DNA from: Shimia sp051201625
GTDB taxonomy: Bacteria > Pseudomonadota > Alphaproteobacteria > Rhodobacterales > Rhodobacteraceae
NCBI RefSeq assembly: GCF_051201625.1
Contig: NZ_CP179203.1
Location: forward strand, 1,612,001 to 1,676,000
Length of the DNA: 64,000 bases
Direction: 5' to 3'
Shown one piece after another: positions 45,819 through 54,892 of this stretch (the first letter of the stretch is position 1; every line of letters starts with the position of its first letter). Both the position numbers and the translations under genes were made by a program. Below the pieces are notes generated by a model. It did not search any database and was not told the origin of the DNA. It saw only the letters and a program-made list of their open reading frames with translations.

Positions 45819-48800
45819 TGAATTTCCGCCAAAACGTCCTCCTCAGAGATTGTCCCATCGAGAAACATATTCTCGAGCTCCTCGAGAGTTACAAGTGGCG
45901 TTGGGGCAGGGCAAACTCGCGCGTCAGCCTCTTGCAGAGCGCTGCTAAGATGTACTGCAAGGGCATCGATGCAAGTGTGCTCATACAGGATTGATGTGTT
46001 CAGTTTAAGGCCAGTCTCCACGCCTAATTTGGCGATCAGCTGGCTGCCGACAATTGAATCTACGCCAAAGTCTGAGAAAGGCACATCAAATTCAATCCGA
46101 TCAGGATGAATGTTCAGCAGACCTGCCATACAGCCGTGCACCAAATCATGCTCCGCAGACTTGGTGCCTTGTGCCTGAGGTTTTGACTTCGATTGAACAG
46201 GCTTAATGGCTGTAGCAGCGGTTGTTTCTGACCAGCCGTCACTTTGAGCCACAAGCACGCATTGAGCTGCCGCGTGTAATTGCTCAGTGATAATATGTGA
46301 TCGGGCAAACCCAACCTCCGCCAACGCCGCGCGCCACTGATCCACGCTGAGCAGCGGTGCTCCTTGAAGTCTCAGTTCCTGATCTGAAAATGCCCACCAC
46401 CCGTCTAATAGTCCGAAAGTTAATGTACCAAAAATCGTCTTAAACACAGTTTCGTTGATCAACAGGTGCCCGTCTGCAGCGAGCGCAGATTTTGCATTCC
46501 GTAGGGCGTGCAGAATATCGGTCGTGGCATGCAATACATTCGTTGCAATGACCACATCTACCTGGCTCCATGACACTTGGGTGGAAGAAAATGGCTGATC
46601 AATGTCCCAAAGCTGAAACGACATCCAGGGACGATCTGTGCCAAAGTTTGTACGCCCATGTTGGATAAACGATAGCGAAATATCCGTGTAAAGGTACTCA
46701 ATGTTAAGTTCAGCGTCCTCCAGAGCCTCAAGCACCGCTTTGGTAGTGCTGCCCGTACCTGCGCCAATTTCAACAATCCGAATAGGAAAGGATGGGGCCT
46801 TAGCCTGCGCGGCATGGGCAATCTTGACAACGCTGGCGGCAAGTTGATCGTTGAAAAACTGCGACCACTCGTTGTTGTCATACACCTCTTTCAAAGCGTC
46901 AGTGTCCCCCTTGGGAAAGATAACATCAGGCGCCTCTGTTGCCCCACTCAAGATCTTGGGCAGCCCTTCCAAGCAACGATCTAGCAATTTGATCATCCCA
47001 TCAAAACCTTCCGAGGCAACAATTTGGGACTTGTAGTCTGCCCAATGTGCACGTGCAGTTTTAGCGTCGATTGTCTGTTCCTGTGAGGTGCTGCGCCATT
47101 GACCATTATGGTTTACAATCAGATGAAACTTCGAAAACACAGCCTCCATCTCAGCCAGCCAAGGGTCGAATTTTGGGCGAACGTCAAAGCTGCAGTGCGG
47201 CCCTTTGTAGAACCCAAGCTCTGACAAAATGCAAAAGGCTTGGGTGGCAGCCTCGCGTTCAAATGCCTCAAATGCGTTAGGTGTCAAAACGGTTGGGGGT
47301 AGGCTTGGCGCATTACTCCAATCGTGAGAAGTAATTGGGAGCGCATCACGCGTGTAACTAACGGCTGTAAGTGGTTCGTTTTGGATCAGATTATCGCCGT
47401 CCTGCAAAGCTAGTGGGTTCATCGCGACAAACGCATCCCCCCTGCGCGCGTGCAAAAGATCAAGTGCGGTTTCAAAAGCTTCAAGCGCGTCAGGTATCTC
47501 AAGAGCGCCACTATTGTGTTCCAACACCGTTCCAGCCACTGCAGGTTTCCAAAACCCCCAATGGATGGTGCCAATCGCGCAGTGTGCACGTTGGGACGCA
47601 TCCCGCACCAAGGCGTCCGCTGCTGTAATGCCGGCGGCATAGGCCACAGAATTTGCTGTATCCGCAAAAGGAAAGGATTGTGTGGATGAAAATACGCAAA
47701 TAAAGTCTAGCTTGGCTGCGCCAAAAGCCGCAATTGCCGAGCTGACTCCATCGCGCTTTGTGTCAAAAACTGCTTTGAAGCGATCAGGATCAACGTCAAA
47801 CACACCCCCAAACCCAAAATCCATAGCGGCGAAAATAATTCCGTCGAATTGTGTTTGTTTGGCGAGGCGAGAAACGATAGCTTTATTTCTAATATCAGCT
47901 TGGATATACACTGGAGCGTTCGCACCCATTGTGAACCGCGCTAGTTTCTCTTGCAACGCCTCATCCTCGCGATCGGTACGGCCCAGCCAAGTGACTTGCG
48001 CATTAAAGCGCTCCATAAGGTGGCGCGAGATAATCTGGCCGACAAGACCAGATCCACCAATAATAAGATAGCGGCCGTCTTGGCGGAGCGCCTTTGGCAG
48101 TTCCAGGCTTGTACTATCAATGCGGTGCAAGACCTGTTTGGACCAAGCCCCATTGCAAAGGCGCAGAGGCATGCTCGCTGTTGCAGCCAGAACTGTCTTA
48201 AGTTGCATGTTCACTTCGAGTTCTGGGGCACAGATACAGGTACAAGAGACTCCACTTTGGTGAAGAGATTGATGCAGTCCCAAAAATCCACCCCCCCAAC
48301 CGCCATCAGGGTTTGAGTCCAAAAGAACAAAGCGCAGCGGCCGGTCTGTAAATTGAATACCCTGAGCGTGCATGTCCTGAAAAAGATTGATCAAAGACAG
48401 CTCGCTCAGCCGATCTACATCCTGTGTGCTGTGGCTTAGCACCAAAATTGGCAACTCTGGTTCAGCCTTTAGTAGCTTCTGTATTGTTGTGACCTGTTTG
48501 GTGAGGTCAAACAAAAATGTCTTTGGAACGTGATCTGCTACACGCTGAGCAAGGACTTGGGTAAGGTGATCGTGTAAAATAATCAGGCGTTTTGGAAGGG
48601 CGACCATTTCAGGTGTGGTCATACGCCAACTGGGACGAAACAACTGGTTCGAAGACGTTTTGATAGCTGGCGCGGCCTGCCAAGGCATTTTGGGTTGCGT
48701 CCAGAACACTTCTTTTTCGAAGGGATAGCCTGGAAGACTGAGTAGCTGAGGCGACGCTTCTTCATAAAGCAAATGCCAATCTATCGATAAACCCTGCACC

Positions 48801-51800
48801 CAGAACTTGGCCAGAGACAAAAGTTTACGCTCCGCAATCCACATTTGCTGTAAGGCATCAAAATCAGCGTCTTCTCCCAATTCAGAGAGACCTGAATCGT
48901 TGCGTACTGCCGTCCCTTGAAACCAATTGGATGTTGCAGGTTCAATTTGTAGGCAATCATTCAATGCCTGTCTCAAATCACCCAAGTTGGAAACAATAAA
49001 TGCCATGCGATGCGTCATATGCTCTCGGCCTCTCAGAAGAGTGAACGCTAACGAATGTAGGGGAGGGCTGTTCCGGCTTAAATATTCTGCAAGTCGGTTA
49101 ACATGCCGTATGAGTGCGTTTTTCGATCTTGCTGACAGCACAATGAGTGCCGGCTCAGCAATTTCTGTGTTGTGTGTCGTCTCAGCCAATGGTTGTGGTG
49201 CCTCTTGCAAGATTGCATGGGCGTTGGCCCCGCCTGCTCCAAAAGACGAGACTCCTGCGCGCAATGGAACTCGATCCTCAGAGGAGGTCCAATCCAAAAC
49301 ACTTTGGGGTACAGCGACCCTAGCTCGGTCGAAGTCAATCCGAGGGTTTAGTGTCTCAGAATGTAGACTGGGGGCGATTTTTCGGTGCTTGAGTTGCATC
49401 ACAGTTTTTAAAAGACCCGCAATGCCTGCCGCCGCCTCCAAATGTCCGATATTGCTTTTGACCGACCCAACATATCTTTGAGTTTTTGGCGTGGTTGCGA
49501 AAGCCTTGCCAATTGCTTCTATCTCAAGTGGATCGCCAAGCTCAGTTCCTGTCCCATGCGCTTCGATATAGCTGACCGTTTCATGATCAATGTTAGCAGC
49601 ATGGGTTGCCCTGCGGAACAGGGCCCGCTGAGCCTTCGGATTTGGTACCGTATAGCCGTTGGTTTTACCGTTATGGTTGACCGCTGTTGCCAAAATCGTC
49701 GCGTGTATCAAATCTCCATCTCGCTGTGCATCAGCTAGCCGTTTGAGCACTACTGCGCCGACGCCTTCACCTGGAACATAGCCATTTGCACCAGCACCAA
49801 ACGTTTTGCAGCGCCCATCAGGGGAAAGCATCTGTTGGGTCGACGCGCTAATATAGTTTAAGGGATGCAGCAAAAGATTTACCCCACCGGCAAGCGCCAT
49901 TTCACAATCTCCATGCCGCAAAGCCTCGCAAGCCTCGTGCACTGCCGTAAGTGAAGAAGAACACATGGTGTCCACAGCCCTGCTTGGACCGTTGAAATTC
50001 ATGAAATATGAAACCCGATTAGCGATGGATGCAAAGGATGTTGCCGGAAGCATTGCGTCTCCTTCTAGCCAGCGATCAACTGCACCGAGATTGAAGCCAG
50101 TACGCGTGATGCCAGCAAATACCCCAATCCGCCCATCAAATTGTCGCTTAAGTTCGGCGGGACTATAGCCAGCATCTTCGAAAGCGTGCCAAGCGTTTTG
50201 CAAGAAAAGCCGTTCCTGCGGATCCATGGCAGACGCTTCCATCGGCGATATATGAAAGAAGAGCGAGTCAAACGCTGCGAAATCTTCTAAGAACCCCCCC
50301 CATTTTGCATAACTTTTGCCACCGCTGACTGCCCGAGTGCGTTCGGGATCAAAAAAATTCTCTAGGCTCCAGCGGTTGGCTGGGATTTCTGTGATACTGT
50401 CCCGCCCGGCAATGAGATTGTCCCAGAAATGAACCAAATCAGGTGCTCCCGGAAACTGGGCGGCTATCCCGATAATGGCGATTTGTTCATCGTTGGGCGG
50501 GGTGGGTGGTGTCGGCCTTGTGGGCTGTTTGGGCAATGTTAGCTCGGCTTGAGTACTGGCCACATGCCAACGGTTCACAGCCTCCGCGTGATTGGTGAGG
50601 ATATTATCACTCATCTCACTTAGAGTTTCACTTTCATAGTAAACGCTTGTAGATATCTCGGGATCAATGTCCGAGAAGATCTGTGCAAATTCCACAACCA
50701 TGACGGAATCCAGCCCAAAGTTCAGCATCGGTTCTGTATCTTTGACGCTGGAGAGCTCAAGACCAGTGACCAGCGCGATACCGTTACGCAACCAGTCCAA
50801 CAGAGCGCTTGAAACCTCTTTTGAAAAGTCTGCCCGCTCTGGCTTTCTTGGCTTTGTTCGTGTCAGCGTTTTCTCCAAAGGCTTTATTGCGAAATGCATT
50901 GCAAGACGCTGCGCATCGCCTGAAAGAACCAGCGTTTCTGGTGCACCGATTTGCAGCGCACTATAAAATGCCTCAAGTCCCGCTTCCGTTGCGAGCGGCT
51001 TGAACCCAAATTGGTCATGCCATGAGTTTACGACATGTTCAGATGGGCGCATGCCACCCTCGTCCCAGAGGGGCCAATGAATTGTTAACAGTTTTGGGGA
51101 CTGCACCTTCAGGTTCCGATTGGTGATCGTTCCAAGCCATGCATTTGCTGCAGCATAGTCGATTTGACCCCTGTTCCCAAAGGCTCCCGCACCAGAGGAG
51201 AAGCACACAAAAAAATCCAACGCTTCTGTTGCAAGTGCCTTAATCAGGTGTTTGGCACCAACGACTTTGGGGGCCAGAACAGATTTAAATGACGGCTCCG
51301 ACTTATTCACGATCAAGGCGTCATGTAATACGCCTGCGCTGTGCAACACTCCATCGATACGGCCAAACTCACGCCTTATCTGATCAATACAGTCAAAGAT
51401 GGCGTCCTCAGCAGTGAGGTCGACCGATTTGTAAACAAGATTTGGGTTCTCAAAACCAAAAGATGATGGCGCTGAAGACCGCCCAAGCAGAATGACTTTT
51501 GCCGTCGGAGCGTGGTTCAAAATCTCAGAGGCAAAAAGACGCCCCAATCCACCATTTCCACCTGTTATTAAATATACTTTTTCAGGCTGCCAACACACAG
51601 TGCCTTTGGGTTGGGCACACTGCCTCCAACCACAGGTTTGCCATTGTTCCCGCCGATATCTGAACAGTGGTGCGAGATGTTGTGATATCTTCCCCAACGC
51701 GTCGCACAACTGAGCTCCGTCGCTCAGGCTATCGGACGGTACGTGTAAGATCTGTAGCCTTGGGCCAGTGCGCTCAATATGCGCACAGCTTACCATCGCA

Positions 51801-54800
51801 CCTAGGGCTTCAAATTCAGCCTCAGTTACCACAACTTGCCACAGGGTCTCATGGTCAAGGTCAGAAGCCTTTTTAATCGCCAAGAAAAGTCGAGTGGCCA
51901 CGTCTTCGAAAGAAGCATCAGGCCCGTAAGACCACCGAGCCAGATTGGGCAGCTTCACCGCGAGGTTTGGAGCATCGTTCCGCTCAATTAAGATGGTTTT
52001 ACTCACAATATGCCGACCAATAGGGATTTCAGCGTCGATCCAATGAGGTGTGGCCATCAGCGTTGCTGGAATTATTTCGTTAAAATTGTTTTCTGTGGTG
52101 GCGCGCTTTTTCTCCACCGGCTCTACCCAATGTCGTTGGCGCTCAAATGGATAAGTTGGCGCATTTAGACGTCTCAACTGTGGCCCGCCCGAAGGTGACT
52201 TGTTCTTGTCCCAATTCGCCCCGTCTAGCCATTCTTGTACCGCCCTTGAGGGTGGATCAGTCGACAGGTTTTTGGGCGCTATCCCGGTCTTTCCAAACGT
52301 CTCAAGCGCGCTGCATAGTGCCCCTGTGTCCTGCACATAAACAGCAAGACGCTCTTTTAATGAGACGCGACCAACTCTGTAAGTATCAGCAAGTGCTTGC
52401 AAATCTGTGGTGGGGGCTGCGCGAATAAATGCGGCGATTTTTGTCGCGTATGTTTGTAAACTATCTTTGCTTTGTGCGGATAACGTGAACCAGACAGGGC
52501 CGCTAACGACCCATTGTGTCATCGGCATTGGTGCTTCCTGGACGATCAAATGAGCGTTGGTGCCTGTTGCCCCAAAAGAGCTAACACCTCCGATGCGTGG
52601 CCCGTCGTTTGATGGCGCTGGCCAGGGGGCAAGATCGTTCTGCACGACAAACGGTGTTTTTTGAAGGTCAAGATGCGGGTTCGCTGGATTGGCATGCAGC
52701 GATGGTACCAGCTGCTTATTTTTCAATTGCAGCACCATTTTAATCAGGCCACTCATCCCAGCAGCAGCTTCTGCATGGCCAATATTGGTTTTCACAGACC
52801 CCAAGGAGATCTGACACCTCGCATCGCGATCTGGAAAGGCTTCGCTGAGCCCACGGATTTCAATGGGGTCACCCAAAGATGTGCCTGTCCCGTGAGCCTC
52901 GATCGCTGAGACATCATTCGCATCTAAACCAGCGTTTTGAAGGGCGCGAGTAATCAATTTAGATTGTGCAGATGGACTGGGAACAGTGAAGCCGCTTACC
53001 TGTCCTACATGGTTGATTGCCGTTCCAGAAATTACCGCATGGATTGGATCTCCATCTGCAAGGGCCACGTCCAAAGGTTTCAACACTACGGCGCCAATGC
53101 CCTCTGCAGGGACATATCCATCCCCACCAGCACCAAAGGCCCTACAACGACCATCACTAGAAAATAAATTTCCTTGTCCATAAGTTTTGTATTTCGCAGG
53201 ATGTAACGACAGGTTTACTCCACCGGCAATGCACACATGGCTGTCACCCGATCGAAGGCTGTTGATGGCCATGTGAACTGCCACCAACGAGGATGAGCAA
53301 ACAGTATCTACCGCGATGCTTGGGCCGTCAAAGTCGCAAAAATAGGACACCCGATTGGCGATCTGTGCCATATTAAGAGACAGTGGCAAATCAGTTTTGT
53401 GCTCATCCGCTTCAGCCACGACTAAGGTGTAATCCTTGTGCATCACACCCGCAAACACACCAACGCGACCGCTGTTTCGGAGTGTTCTAGGGGTGTGTGC
53501 AGCATCTTCAATCGCGTGCCAGCAGGTCTCTAAAAACAAGCGTTCTTGTGGGTCGAGAAAGGCAGCTTCTCTGGGAGATATGCGAAAAAATTGGGCATCA
53601 AAACAATCATGGTGATCAATAAATCCACCCCATTTTGAAATTGGCCGCCCTGTGCGAGACTTCAGGTGGGCATAATCCTCATGACGCCAGCGGGTGCTGG
53701 GAATCTGTGTGATACAGTCTGTTGCAGTCCGTAGGTTGTCCCAGAAAATGTCAAGATTGGGGCTTTTGGGAAAGCGCCCTGCCATGCCAATGATGGCAAT
53801 CGGTGCGTTGTCAGGGTTGAGTTGTTTTTTCCGCTTTGGCAAAGATATTGGCTCATGAACAAGTGTATGGATCGCCAAATGGCTGGCCAGAGCAGTGAGG
53901 TTTGAATGCTCGAACAATAGTGTTGGTGGAACATCTACATGAAAGGCTTGCCGAATTTGATCGGATAGTTCGAGCAATTGTGCGGACTCAAGTCCTTGTT
54001 CATGGAAGCCAACACTTGGGTTGATACTCTGTGCCGGAATTTGCAACTTTTCTGCGAGCATCCCCGTTAACGTAGCCAGTGACGATGGTGGCGCGAAGTC
54101 TGTTGGTGAGGGCGTTTGTGTGCTCACCAAGGCACAACTGAAACCACAAAGCTCGGCCAGAACATCACCATTTTCGTTTAAAAAGGTTATGTTGCGCGTC
54201 AAACATTTTGAATTACGGCGACAGGTGGCTCTCTCTACGTGGACATAGCAGGCATCACGAAGAGGCGCGCGCCAGGTGAACCTCTCAACAGATAGCGGCA
54301 TAAACAATTTTGCGTCGCCATCAAGCGTTACCGCAAAAATCATTCCCGTCACCAAACTGGCCGCATCCAAAAGTGTTGGATGAAACAAAAACTTATGCGC
54401 AGCACGTTGGGCTGTCTCAGGCAAAGCTAAATGCGCTGTCAGGGCGTCTTCAGTCAGCCTGTAGCTCCCCGATGCCCGCATAAATCCGCTATGCACGAGA
54501 CCTGTCAGTTCACATTGCGCATAGACATCCTCCAAAGGTTGATCTAGCGCCGACGGCGCAGGTATATCAATGCGGCGTGCAGGTTGTGGATTGTTGGGAT
54601 GAGCCTCTACAGTGGCGTATTTAATCCCCTGGGCGTCGGAAAAAACTATCTGTTTTGAAACACCCTGCCAGTCTGACTCGATGTAAAGCTGTAAATCATA
54701 GCCTGCCTCAACGCGTATAGGTTTCAGAAAACACAGGCGCGACAGGCTCCACTCTTGTGGGTTGTCGCCGTTCTCGATCAATGCCTGATAGGTGAGATCA

Positions 54801-54892
54801 ATTATGCTCAGCCCAGGTAGGATTCCAACGCCATTTGCCTGATGACCAGCTACTACTGGGTTCTTGAAGGCCAAAAGAATGTCTTGTTTCAT
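45815..54892 (-). CDS. trans-AT PKS: DH-ACP-KS-KR-ACP-KS-KR-MT-ACP
   Basis: A megasynthase of about 3025 residues. It begins with a dehydratase (residues 1-270): HQANGVGILP is the catalytic His box and FHPTLLDAAS the Asp box. Next are ACP (GLESAQL, ~305), KS (VDTVCSSS, ~534; EAHGTGT), KR (~1115, LITGGNGGLG; DYAAANAW), ACP (FGLDSVM, ~1397), KS (VDTMCSSS, ~1648), KR (~2281, LIIGGSGLVG; YAAGITA), methyltransferase (~2715, EIGAGTGSTT) and ACP (FGVDSIV, ~2948). The C-terminal LEELENMFLDGTISEEDVL looks like a docking segment that meets the N-terminus of the next protein. Its DH completes the module whose KS ends the previous protein. ATG 54892 (ATGA overlap with the upstream stop) is preferred; 54904 is possible. 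No AT domain. Confidence 0.9.
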   Translation of the reverse strand: MKQDILLAFKNPVVAGHQANGVGILPGLSIIDLTYQALIENGDNPQEWSLSRLCFLKPIRVEAGYDLQLYIESDWQGVSKQIVFSDAQGIKYATVEAHPNNPQPARRIDIPAPSALDQPLEDVYAQCELTGLVHSGFMRASGSYRLTEDALTAHLALPETAQRAAHKFLFHPTLLDAASLVTGMIFAVTLDGDAKLFMPLSVERFTWRAPLRDACYVHVERATCRRNSKCLTRNITFLNENGDVLAELCGFSCALVSTQTPSPTDFAPPSSLATLTGMLAEKLQIPAQSINPSVGFHEQGLESAQLLELSDQIRQAFHVDVPPTLLFEHSNLTALASHLAIHTLVHEPISLPKRKKQLNPDNAPIAIIGMAGRFPKSPNLDIFWDNLRTATDCITQIPSTRWRHEDYAHLKSRTGRPISKWGGFIDHHDCFDAQFFRISPREAAFLDPQERLFLETCWHAIEDAAHTPRTLRNSGRVGVFAGVMHKDYTLVVAEADEHKTDLPLSLNMAQIANRVSYFCDFDGPSIAVDTVCSSSLVAVHMAINSLRSGDSHVCIAGGVNLSLHPAKYKTYGQGNLFSSDGRCRAFGAGGDGYVPAEGIGAVVLKPLDVALADGDPIHAVISGTAINHVGQVSGFTVPSPSAQSKLITRALQNAGLDANDVSAIEAHGTGTSLGDPIEIRGLSEAFPDRDARCQISLGSVKTNIGHAEAAAGMSGLIKMVLQLKNKQLVPSLHANPANPHLDLQKTPFVVQNDLAPWPAPSNDGPRIGGVSSFGATGTNAHLIVQEAPMPMTQWVVSGPVWFTLSAQSKDSLQTYATKIAAFIRAAPTTDLQALADTYRVGRVSLKERLAVYVQDTGALCSALETFGKTGIAPKNLSTDPPSRAVQEWLDGANWDKNKSPSGGPQLRRLNAPTYPFERQRHWVEPVEKKRATTENNFNEIIPATLMATPHWIDAEIPIGRHIVSKTILIERNDAPNLAVKLPNLARWSYGPDASFEDVATRLFLAIKKASDLDHETLWQVVVTEAEFEALGAMVSCAHIERTGPRLQILHVPSDSLSDGAQLCDALGKISQHLAPLFRYRREQWQTCGWRQCAQPKGTVCWQPEKVYLITGGNGGLGRLFASEILNHAPTAKVILLGRSSAPSSFGFENPNLVYKSVDLTAEDAIFDCIDQIRREFGRIDGVLHSAGVLHDALIVNKSEPSFKSVLAPKVVGAKHLIKALATEALDFFVCFSSGAGAFGNRGQIDYAAANAWLGTITNRNLKVQSPKLLTIHWPLWDEGGMRPSEHVVNSWHDQFGFKPLATEAGLEAFYSALQIGAPETLVLSGDAQRLAMHFAIKPLEKTLTRTKPRKPERADFSKEVSSALLDWLRNGIALVTGLELSSVKDTEPMLNFGLDSVMVVEFAQIFSDIDPEISTSVYYESETLSEMSDNILTNHAEAVNRWHVASTQAELTLPKQPTRPTPPTPPNDEQIAIIGIAAQFPGAPDLVHFWDNLIAGRDSITEIPANRWSLENFFDPERTRAVSGGKSYAKWGGFLEDFAAFDSLFFHISPMEASAMDPQERLFLQNAWHAFEDAGYSPAELKRQFDGRIGVFAGITRTGFNLGAVDRWLEGDAMLPATSFASIANRVSYFMNFNGPSRAVDTMCSSSLTAVHEACEALRHGDCEMALAGGVNLLLHPLNYISASTQQMLSPDGRCKTFGAGANGYVPGEGVGAVVLKRLADAQRDGDLIHATILATAVNHNGKTNGYTVPNPKAQRALFRRATHAANIDHETVSYIEAHGTGTELGDPLEIEAIGKAFATTPKTQRYVGSVKSNIGHLEAAAGIAGLLKTVMQLKHRKIAPSLHSETLNPRIDFDRARVAVPQSVLDWTSSEDRVPLRAGVSSFGAGGANAHAILQEAPQPLAETTHNTEIAEPALIVLSARSKNALIRHVNRLAEYLSRNSPPLHSLAFTLLRGREHMTHRMAFIVSNLGDLRQALNDCLQIEPATSNWFQGTAVRNDSGLSELGEDADFDALQQMWIAERKLLSLAKFWVQGLSIDWHLLYEEASPQLLSLPGYPFEKEVFWTQPKMPWQAAPAIKTSSNQLFRPSWRMTTPEMVALPKRLIILHDHLTQVLAQRVADHVPKTFLFDLTKQVTTIQKLLKAEPELPILVLSHSTQDVDRLSELSLINLFQDMHAQGIQFTDRPLRFVLLDSNPDGGWGGGFLGLHQSLHQSGVSCTCICAPELEVNMQLKTVLAATASMPLRLCNGAWSKQVLHRIDSTSLELPKALRQDGRYLIIGGSGLVGQIISRHLMERFNAQVTWLGRTDREDEALQEKLARFTMGANAPVYIQADIRNKAIVSRLAKQTQFDGIIFAAMDFGFGGVFDVDPDRFKAVFDTKRDGVSSAIAAFGAAKLDFICVFSSTQSFPFADTANSVAYAAGITAADALVRDASQRAHCAIGTIHWGFWKPAVAGTVLEHNSGALEIPDALEAFETALDLLHARRGDAFVAMNPLALQDGDNLIQNEPLTAVSYTRDALPITSHDWSNAPSLPPTVLTPNAFEAFEREAATQAFCILSELGFYKGPHCSFDVRPKFDPWLAEMEAVFSKFHLIVNHNGQWRSTSQEQTIDAKTARAHWADYKSQIVASEGFDGMIKLLDRCLEGLPKILSGATEAPDVIFPKGDTDALKEVYDNNEWSQFFNDQLAASVVKIAHAAQAKAPSFPIRIVEIGAGTGSTTKAVLEALEDAELNIEYLYTDISLSFIQHGRTNFGTDRPWMSFQLWDIDQPFSSTQVSWSQVDVVIATNVLHATTDILHALRNAKSALAADGHLLINETVFKTIFGTLTFGLLDGWWAFSDQELRLQGAPLLSVDQWRAALAEVGFARSHIITEQLHAAAQCVLVAQSDGWSETTAATAIKPVQSKSKPQAQGTKSAEHDLVHGCMAGLLNIHPDRIEFDVPFSDFGVDSIVGSQLIAKLGVETGLKLNTSILYEHTCIDALAVHLSSALQEADARVCPAPTPLVTLEELENMFLDGTISEEDVLAEIQ

